DNA from: Haberlea rhodopensis | Taxonomy: Eukaryota > Streptophyta > Magnoliopsida > Lamiales > Gesneriaceae | DNA: 64,000 nt | Direction: 5' to 3' | NCBI GenBank assembly: GCA_907163345.1 | Contig: CAJQUN010000512.1 | Coordinates: 310,001 to 374,000, forward strand | Part shown: positions 55,082 through 64,000 of the stretch, piece by piece | Layout of the letters: each line of letters begins with the position of its first letter | How positions within the stretch are numbered: the first letter of the stretch is position 1 | The notes under the pieces: model-generated | Told to the model about the DNA's origin: nothing | Seen by the model: the letters and a program-made list of their open reading frames with translations, nothing else | Databases searched by the model: none | Program-made: the position numbers and the translations under genes

Positions 55082-57533
55082 TGTAAGGACCCCAAGCCCT
55101 TAACCCTTAATTAGTGATTATGTGTGGCACATGCTTTCAATAAAAAGTCAATCGGGAAGCTCAAATGATGCTTACAAAATTCCTTTAATATTCAACGTTA
55201 TAAGATCATCTCTACTAACATATAGACTCATAGAGTTGCCCAATACCATCCCCATTTTGCCACTTTTCACATTGTGGACTTTTATAAAAATTTGGGCAGA
55301 GTCTCCCCGTAAATTGAGCTATCACAAAACAAAAGCACATCATATAATATAATTCCCGGCCAGGGAATACACAATACCCAACAGAATAATGAACACAAAG
55401 TAAATTCCCAGCCAGGGAAGACACCACACATAAGACGACAAAAGTGGGTTTCAACACCCACATAATACACTAACGACTCTCATATCATTAGCAATTCTAC
55501 CACAATTGCATGCAACATATAATGAAAGAGAGAAAGGCTCATGCCTTTATATACAACCCATATACAAGAATATACATGCTCACAAGCGAGCATCATAAAT
55601 GTGTATATAAACCTCGGGTGTATATAAGTACTCTATACGATACCGTGCTCCATCAAGCCCTGGTACCACGATCCTGTGAGGGCATCCAATCAACAGCTCG
55701 AGCCCAGCTCCATAGCCATCGATGCACCTGTTCACCTGCCCCAACAGAGACAGCCCCCAACGGGGTGAGCATACCAATACACAAAATCTCATAATCACAA
55801 TAATGAAATTCATAATTTACAACACAAGTAAATATTAATGAATTTTAAATGATACTCCCTGGATGGCAACATCCTCATCCGGGATTCCGTGTACTGTCCA
55901 TGTTCTCACAATCATCAAACTCATCAAATCTCATAAATCAGTAAATCAACACATTGATTTAACTCATAGCATGCCTGATTCTCAAGTATCAATAATCAAT
56001 GATTCCAAGTTCATTATACATACAAATATAGATATCTCAATATCTAGTACTGATTTCTCAATTTCGCTATCAATCATAGATAGCTCAAATGCCTAGCATT
56101 TATTTTACCAATTTTCCATTATACCTAGACATCTCGCATGTCTTATAATGAGTACATGATCCCACGATCATTCTCAGGCATCTCAAATGCCGTACAATAG
56201 TCATATAGGCCCAGTACCCCATATATATCAACACATAAATATAGCCATGCGCACAACCATCGATGAAGTCAATATACATTATGCATTTCACAAATGCTCT
56301 CATATAAAGTAATGCTCGTACGTCGCACGTACCTTAAATCTCCGAAGTCCGAGCCAAACCTTGCTCGAGTTCCATGCTCCGAGGAACGATGTGCTAACAC
56401 GATAAATTAATTCACAATTAATTACGAACATGCAACCCATGCTCAAGCACACCCATAACCCTCAAAAATATTGTCAACACACGACAATAAACCAATATCG
56501 AAAATTGCTCAAGAGTTCCCCACAAATTTTCGAACCTTCACAACACAAATCGAACCCAATTAAACACCATAATTCATCAAAACATGAATTAATCAATCAA
56601 CAACATGAATAATCGCCCCACATGCCAAAACCCCCAAAATTCGAATTCAAAGCCCTAATTCGAATCCAATTCCTCAATTCGAACACAATCAAGCATCATA
56701 ATGCATCTAAAACATGAATTAATCAATTACTAACAAGAATCATCACTCCTTCTCAAAAACCCCAATTTTTCGAACCCTAACTCATCAAACCGCATGAAAA
56801 TCGAACCAATTGGCAACCAAAATCTTTGAACCATAAAGCAAGAAATTTTCGACCCAAACTAAGCACCAAAACGCCCCAAAAACACTGGGAGAAAAGCCCC
56901 AAAAATCGTACCAAAATCGAGCCACAAAATCGGACAGAATTCCAGATCCGAACCCTACGCTTTTCTGGCAAATCCGAACGCGATTCTCGACGAAACTTCG
57001 AAGTGTTGGTATAGAAAGGAGCGCCTCGGAGAGACGATTCCAACGGCGGGTCGGACGCGCCGAACGGCGGCCGGACGGCGGTGGGCGAACGACTTCTGTG
57101 CGCGGGGGTAGGGGGCAGACGGGAAATCGCGCGGGCGAGGAGAGAGAGGGAAGGTGGAGAAAATGGTTCCGATAATTAAAATCTCGGTTCAACTGGTATT
57201 TATAGCAAAAATACCCCAAAATACTAATAGCCCCACAAATACATCATGATTCATTAAAAATCATCTGTTTTCAAAAATTCTCTCTCTAACTCAAAAACCC
57301 CCTACCGGTGCCCACACACAGCACCCGAGATTCTGAGTCACACTAAAAACCCAACTCACAGGTTTTCACCGAAATGAGAATACGATCTCAACCTCGGGAT
57401 CCAACGATCCCAACTACTCAAATAGACGAGCCCAGAAGGCCCAACACTTCGATTAAACCCCAAATCGCCACGCAAACAACTTTAGGGGTTAATAACACTC
57501 CGGGATTAACATCCCTAATCTCTGGTCATCACA
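55082..57533 (-). repeat. 3' LTR of C2
   Basis: 2452 bp, TGTAAGGACCCC to GGTCATCACA in plus-strand reading; partner of 61477-63931. It lacks about 14 bp near 55118 (the ATTAACC segment) present in the other LTR. Confidence 0.93.
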
Positions 57534-57545
57534 ATATCCCCCACT
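57534..57545 (-). other. Polypurine tract of C2
   Basis: Plus strand ATATCCCCCACT, the reverse of the C1 tract, followed by the reverse of GAGGACGAAAT. Confidence 0.85.
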
Positions 57546-60179
57546 AAAAGAATTTCGTCCTCGAAATTAGCACCGGTGTATCACGTAACACCCGGGCTAC
57601 ACAATAACATGAAGCCATAACCTCGATTCCTGACCATATCAGAATCGTCTTAAAACCGCGAGGATACTTACCTCTCTTCAAACTCTGAAACAGAGCGACT
57701 TACCAACACCAATATATCGCCCAAGAGGCAAAACGTACCTCGATGCGGGTCATCCCAAAAGTCAGTCCCTCATGACTGCAAAACAACCAATATTTACGAC
57801 CGTAGATCGGACAGTCATCCTTCGTTCTAATACCACTAGTAAGAACGCACCCTGAATGACACCTCAACCGTGAGAGCGTTGACCTCGTGTCAATCTCTGG
57901 TGTGGAATAGACTTCCAAATCCATCATAACGTCAAAGAGCGTCAGCACCACTCAACGCTAATAATCCAAAAGCAGTTAGGCAACTGAAACTGCAAGGATT
58001 CAATCGCTCCCGATTCCATCATAGATATCGTCCAATGATATCTTTATCATGACTCACGATGTCTAACATCCATCGTTACGAGGGAAACATTAGCATACCA
58101 CGGTGCATACATACCAAACCTGGTTTCCACTTTCAAACCTCCTCCATCGAATGAGCAGTCGCATCATTGCAACTCAATTTGGGCAACTCACAGCCGCAGA
58201 TTCACACAGAAGACATCTCACAAGATACCCACCTCCGGATATTCCAAGGATCACATCCTGATCATAAACAAACCATCGAGACTCCACAGAGTTCAAATTC
58301 TGAAAGGACATGCAATAAACCCATTGCATCCTCAACGCTTGTGTCGGCAGCGACACCCAACCAATCTGAATTCCTGCCATCCCTTGGCAATCCTAGGATT
58401 TAACAATCCAAACTTGGGAAGGCTATCGTATAACTCGAAGGGAAACACCAACCAGGGAACATCTCAACCCACACAAGATAATCCCTCCTCAAGGGAAGTC
58501 AACTAACTTCACGATTATCCCTCATAATCATCGTGTCATGGAGATTCCCAATCTCAAGGTGTTCCATATCTCTCATCAGAGATTTAACCATCCAAAAGTA
58601 GCATAAGTCTATGCTTGACAAGAAGGAAATCAATAACTGGCATCCGTATACTCGCCGGTATACCTGCATAAGCACTGACATCACATGCATACTCAATGCA
58701 CTTGGCTCGGGTATCTACAACATACCCCTAAGCCCCAAACACAACTATCAATTCTGAGTCATTCCCTACCCAGTGGAGAACGATAATCGACGATCAACAA
58801 CACGGTGTGATTCCCAAAATCAACACTACACGTACCAACTTACCGAATCTTTCAAAGATTTCCAAATGGGTATAATACTACCTCCTTCCCCACAAGGGGA
58901 GTGCCATCGAACTCGAGATCCACAAGTCTCGAACCACTGTTCGGAAAACTGGATACAATAACACCCATTGCATCCCAAATGCACGGGTTCCCTCAGATCG
59001 AGTCAATAACGACCTGATGACTCTCTTGTTAGTACTCCAACATTATGAGCTGCCCCAGACAAATCCCTCAAAACAATAGACGTATAAACGTTCTCATGGG
59101 GTGTCACATGCCTCAACATCATGCTACAAAGGGACAATCAAAAGCCTGCCAAAAGCTTTCATCGTATCATCATACGATTCACCAAACTCGGTTCCATCGT
59201 GCAGTATCATGGCTCCAACAATCACACTATATCATTACCACGATATCTGGCTAGCAAAGCACTGTCTCCATAGGCTCGAACCAGCTTATCGACGTGACAC
59301 ACGTCCCAATCCGGTATACCATACCGTACAAATTATTAGAGTTGTGGGTCATCGCCCAGCATATCTCTAAAATACCAAGCATAATGGACAACCCGGTGTC
59401 CTTGCTCACTTATGATGCAATCATAATCCGTTAAGACTTATCCCACACCCTCAGGGTGGGTGCAACCATGTCTATCCTACATCACAACACAAGCGAGTAG
59501 TTTCCTCAATGACTACTCTTACCACCAATCACTTGGCCCTAGCCAAACCAACGAGCATACCCAAGGGTATCATTGCTCGACAAATATATACTTCGAATAT
59601 GTGCTGCGGTATAATTCCTATACGGCGCACCCAATAGTTCCTCGAGCAACTTGCTCGGCATAATGGTCTCGTCAACTAGTGACTCAGACACTACCATGTG
59701 CCCACCAAGGCACTCAAACCATATAACCAAATACGTAACATAAATGTATTAATCATCAAAACGACGCCACACGTCTACATAGAACATCAACTATGTCATC
59801 GTCATCCCGTGACGGCATATGTCAACATATGACATCCAACTAACATCGTCAAACATACGACGGTACATGGCAATACACGGCATCCATAATCTCATCGTCA
59901 AACACATGGCATATATATAGCAACACATAGTATCCACAATAATGCTAACACAAGTAATATGCCATACCTCATCGCTATCAATATAGCGGCATACCTGTCT
60001 CCGTCGCTCGATAATAGTACGTAGTCAGCACCCATCGCTCGAAGGCGGCAAAATCCTGTGCTGAGCACATAGCGGCACAATCGATCGCTATAGAATCAAC
60101 GGCATGATACCTCGTCATATAATAAGTGGCATGAAACCTCGCTATACACCTGAGCATGAATCATCGTCCACATAATAGC
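57546..60179 (-). other. C2 interior, long non-coding part
   Basis: Reverse counterpart of C1 43677-46041. Single hairpins of the array type occur at about 59780-60170. No coding motif is seen. Confidence 0.7.
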
Positions 60180-60534
60180 GGAAAGAGGCATCGCTAGCAA
60201 TATATCCGGCGGCAAGAACCATCGCCAATCAATATAGCGGAATGAACCATCGCTATCCATATACATGGCGGCAAGAACCATCGCCAGTCAATATAGCGGA
60301 ATAAACCATCGCTATCAATATCCATGGCGGCAAGAACCATCGTCAGTCAATATAGCGGCATGAACCATCGCTCTCAATATACATGGCGGCAAGAACCATC
60401 GCCAGTCAATATAGCGGCATGAACCATCGCTATCAATATACATGGCGGCAAGAACCATCGCCAGTCAATATAGCGGCATGAACCATCGCTATCAATATAC
60501 ATGGCGGCAAGAACCATCGCCAGTCAATATAGCC
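60180..60534 (-). repeat. 59-bp hairpin array of C2, about six units
   Basis: Reverse complement of the C1 unit, with base changes between units (CGCTCTC, CGTCAG, ATATCC against ATATAC variants). It is shorter and more varied than in C1. Confidence 0.9.
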
Positions 60535-61460
60535 GATCCCTAGTCATTGTCACGGTAGTGTATTTTAATGCCCCTCGCTCAAGTAAAAACATGCGGTACT
60601 CCCACCCCTCGCTTCACATATAGGCGGCATAGAATAACCTCGCTTAAATGGACATGCGGTAATCCCACCCCTCGCCTCACATTTTAGCGGCAAATATTCT
60701 TTCCTCGCCTCATATGCTAACCACGCTTCAATGTGACATGCGGCGCTCCCACCCCTCGCTTCACATTTTAGCGGCACAAAATAATAAATAGCGGCAAGCA
60801 TTTAAAATCATCACTCATCCATAACAATGACTCATGGGATATTCACCAAGTATTTCATCCATACCTGCATCACAAAGCATAATCCATATACCAACATACA
60901 TCATCATGAGTGTATTTTAATGCACCTCGCTCAAATGCGACATGCGGTACTCCCACCCCTCGCTTCAACATTTGGCGGCAAAGCATTAAAATCATCACTA
61001 CATGTATACATGCAACCACAATGCATAATTCCAGGATGTATATAAAATGCAGGTTACCATTTCGTGCCTTTTCAACCATGGCCTTAGCCTTTCCACGTCA
61101 TAGTGTCCCTACAGGAACAATTCCAAACCATGAGCATACGATAATCCATATTCCACACAATATGATTATAATGAGTAAATGCATAAACTATGAGTACAAA
61201 GTACTTCCTGTATCCCAATGCATTTCAAAATGCTCCACTTGGTTGTCCCTGTGTCACAACTCACAATCATAATCAACAGGTTATATTATGATTCTATAGA
61301 TGTCATGACATATAATCGTTTCACTATGATCACATATCACAAATGCACATAAGTAAAATAGTTGTGTCACACCACACTAACTACTATCATGCATAAATAT
61401 GTGCTACTCATCCCTATCAGCATGTTCCAGGCCCTCAACAGCCCCAAAGAGCTAACCACT
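60535..61460 (-). other. C2 interior next to its 5' LTR
   Basis: Reverse of C1 42043-42960: four CTCCCACCCCTCGC motifs at about 60598-60965, then the module that resembles the 3' part of the B LTR (about 61100-61330). It is non-coding. Confidence 0.7.
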
Positions 61461-61472
61461 GCTCTGATACCA
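61461..61472 (-). other. Primer binding site, initiator tRNA-Met type (C2)
   Basis: Plus strand GCTCTGATACCA, the reverse of TGGTATCAGAGC, with the TTAG spacer before the LTR. Confidence 0.92.
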
Positions 61473-61476
61473 CTAA

Positions 61477-63931
61477 TGTAAGGACCCCAAGCCCTTAACC
61501 CTTAATTAGTGTATTAACCATTATGTGTGGCACATGCTTTCAATAAAAAGTCAATCGGGAAGCTCAAATGATGCTTACAAAATTCCTTTAATATTCAACG
61601 TTATAAGATCATCTCGACTAACATATAGACTCATAGAGTTGCCCATTACCATCCCCATTTTGCCACTTTTCACATTATGGACTTTTATAAAAAATTGGGC
61701 AGAGTCTCCCCGTAAATTGAGCTATCCCAAAACAAAAGAACATCATATAATATAATTCCCGGCCAGGGAATACACAATACCCAACAGAATACTGAACACA
61801 AAGTAAATTCCCAGCCAGGGAAGACACCACACATAAGACGACAAAAGTGGGTTTCAACACCCACATAATACACTAACGACTCTCATATCATTAGCAATTC
61901 TACCACAATTGCATGCAACATATAATGAAAGAGAGAAAGGCTCATGCCTTTATATACAACCCATATACAAGAATATCCATGCTCACAAGCGAGCATCATA
62001 AATGTGTATATAAACCTCGGGTGTATATAAGTACTCTATACGATACCGTGCTCCATCAAGCCCTGGTACCACGATCCTGTGAGGGCATCCAATCAACAGC
62101 TCGAGCCCAGCTCCATAGCCATCGATGCACCTGTTCACCTGCCCCAACAGAGACAGCCCCCAACGGGGTGAGCATACCAATACACAAAATCTCATAATCA
62201 CAATAATGAAATTCATAATTTACAACACAAGTAAATATTAATGAATTTTAAATGATACTCCCTGGATGGCAACATCCTCATCCGGGATTCCGTGTACTGT
62301 CCCTGTTCTCACAATCATCAAACTCATCAAATCTCATAAATCAGTAAACCAACACATTGATTTAACTCATAGCATGCCTGATTCTCAAGTATCAATAATC
62401 AATGATTCCAAGTTCATTATACATACAAATATAGATATCTCAATATCTAGTACTGATTTCTCAATTTCGCTATCAATCATAGATAGCTCAAATGCCTAGC
62501 ATTTATTTTACCAATTTTCCATTATACCTAGACATCTCACATGTCTTATAATGAGTACATGATCCCACGATCATTCTCAGGCATCTCAAATGCCGTACAA
62601 TAGTCATATAGGCCCAGTACCCCATATATATCAACACATAAATATAGCCATGCGCACAACCATCGATGAAGTCAATATACATTATGCATTTCACAAATGC
62701 TCTCAGATAAAGTAATGCTCGTACGTCGCACGTGCCTTAAATCTCCGAAGTCCGAGCCAAACCTTGCTCGAGTTCCATGCTCCGAGGAACGATGTGCTAA
62801 CACGATAAATTAATTCACAATTAATTACGAACATGCAACCCATGCTCAAGCACACCCATAACCCTCAAAAATATTGTCAACACACGACAATAAACCAATA
62901 TCGAAAATTGCTCAAGAGTTCCCCACAAATTTTCGAACCTTCACAACACAAATCGAACCCAATTAAACACCATAATTCATCTAAACATGAATTAATCAAC
63001 CAACAACATGAATAATCGCCCCACATGCCAAAACCCCCAAAATTCGAATTCAAAGCCCTAAATTCGAATCCAATTCCTCAATTCGAACACAATCAAGCAT
63101 CATAATGCATCTAAAACATGAATTAATCAATTACTAACAAGAATCATCACTCCTTGTCAAAAACCCCAATTTTTCGAACCCTAACTCATCAAACAGCATG
63201 AAAATCGAACCAATTGGCAACCAAAATCTTTGAACCATAAAGCAAGAAATTTTCGACCCAAACTAAGCACCAAAACGCCCCAAAAACACTGGGAGAAAAG
63301 CCCCAAAAATCGTACCAAAATCGAGCCACAAAATCGGACAGAATTCCAGATCCGAACCCTACGCTTTTCTGGCAAATCCGAACGCGATTCTCGACGAAAC
63401 TTCGAATTGTTGGTATAGAAAGGAGCGCCTCGGAGAGACGATTCAACGGCGGGTCGGACGCGCCGAACGGCGGCAGGACGGCGACGGGCGAACGACTTTT
63501 GTGCGCGGGGGTAGGGGGCAGACGGGAAATCGCGCGGGCGAGGAGAGAGAGGGAAGGTGGAGAAAATGGTTCCGATAATTAAAATCTCGGTTCAACTGGT
63601 ATTTATAGCTACCCCAAAATACTAATAGCCCCACAAATACATCATGATTCATTAAAAATCATCTGTTTTCAAAAATTCTCTCTCTAACTCAAAAAACCCC
63701 TACCGGTGCCCACACACAGCACCCGAGATTCTGAGTCACACTAAAAACCCAACTCACAGGTTTTCACCGAAATGAGAATACGATCTCAACCTCGGGATCC
63801 AACGATCCCAACTACTCAAATGGACGAGCCCAGAAGGCCCAACACTTCGATTAAACCCCAAATCGCCACGCAAACAACTTTAGGGGTTAATAACACTCCG
63901 GGATTAACATCCCTAATCTCTGGTCATCACA
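61477..63931 (-). repeat. 5' LTR of C2
   Basis: 2455 bp; differs from 55082-57533 by a modest number of substitutions and small indels, more than the two C1 LTRs do. It lacks a few bases after the TATA box (63607). Confidence 0.93.
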
Positions 63932-63936
63932 GAGGT
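63932..63936. other. Target site duplication GAGGT, right copy (C2)
   Basis: Matches 55077-55081. Confidence 0.85.
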
Positions 63937-64000
63937 TGAGATGAGATATACTAATCAAGGGGTGACAAATCAGGTGTGGTCACATGATGATGATCATTCA
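63937..64000 (+). pseudogene. gag-like frame of D2, continuation after C2
   Basis: Reads TNQGVTNQVWSHDDDHS, colinear with TNQEATNRVWLYDDEHS of D1 (near 9940-9990). This confirms that C2 split one frame. Confidence 0.75.

Larger units (their letters stand above)
55082..63931 (-). mobile_element. Element C2: 8.9-kb non-coding LTR element (LARD type), reverse orientation
   Basis: Complete, with GAGGT duplications: 3' LTR (55082-57533), polypurine tract, interior, primer site and 5' LTR (61477-63931). It corresponds to C1 over its whole length, with roughly 10% differences by eye and a shorter hairpin array. It encodes no proteins. It was inserted inside the gag of D2. Confidence 0.92.
53001..64000 (+). 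mobile_element. Element D2: gag-only element, split by C2, right end beyond window
   Basis: Left LTR (53001-54453), primer site and gag (to 55081), then C2, then gag resumes at 63937. It is colinear with D1 in layout and gag sequence, but LTR sequence and length differ. The ACTAC before 53001 may be its target duplication, which cannot be checked here. Confidence 0.8.

Overview
The window is nuclear DNA of a flowering plant, probably a eudicot. It is almost wholly built of nested LTR retrotransposons. The evidence is plant-type Ty3/gypsy gag-pol with a chromodomain-like C-terminus (Tekay/Del-like chromovirus), Athila/Tat-like gag with a tRNA-Asp primer site, a decayed Tork-like Ty1/copia pol, and LTRs of 1.3 to 2.5 kb with TG...CA ends and 5-bp target duplications. 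No intact host gene, rRNA or tRNA gene is visible. A gene-free, repeat-on-repeat block of this kind suggests pericentromeric or other heterochromatin (inference). Layout. (1) 1-6367, minus: element A, an Athila-like gag-protease element without reverse transcriptase; its 3' LTR is cut by the window edge. (2) 6368-about 16930, minus: C3, an old non-coding element broken by A, by D1 (7860-13298, plus, target duplication CATAC) and by a solo B-family LTR (14490-16529, target duplication CAACC). (3) 17950-21396, plus: decayed copia pol with a 3' LTR. (4) 21397-26100: AT-rich, mostly unassigned DNA with a possible LTR fragment, a possible inverted-repeat element and one weak candidate host exon. 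(5) about 26120-38065, plus: an old Tekay-like remnant (B') split inside gag by element B1 (27111-36063, recognisable but frameshifted gag-pol), whose right LTR also serves as the left LTR of a truncated second copy, B2. (6) 38066-about 52995, minus: element E, an old Tekay-like element, with C1 (39512-48570, plus, target duplication AAAAT) inside its LTR. (7) 53001-64000: element D2 (plus), inserted in E and itself split by C2 (55082-63931, minus, target duplication GAGGT). Roles. B and E are degenerate copies of the lineage that encodes polymerase. C1, C2 and C3 carry LTRs, an initiator-tRNA-Met primer site and a polypurine tract like those of B but no gag or pol, so they are large non-autonomous elements probably mobilised by B relatives. 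A, D1 and D2 keep only gag (A also protease) and must depend on an Athila/Tat-like partner. The two C1 LTRs differ at about three substitutions and two indels by eye, so C1 moved very recently. The most unusual signals are: arrays of short hairpins in the C elements whose stems change on both arms while the loop stays at 11 nt; clusters of the palindrome GCGATCGATCGC in the LTRs of otherwise unrelated families; and LTR modules of B that recur in permuted order inside C. All similarity statements rest on reading the sequence by eye; no search or alignment program was run.
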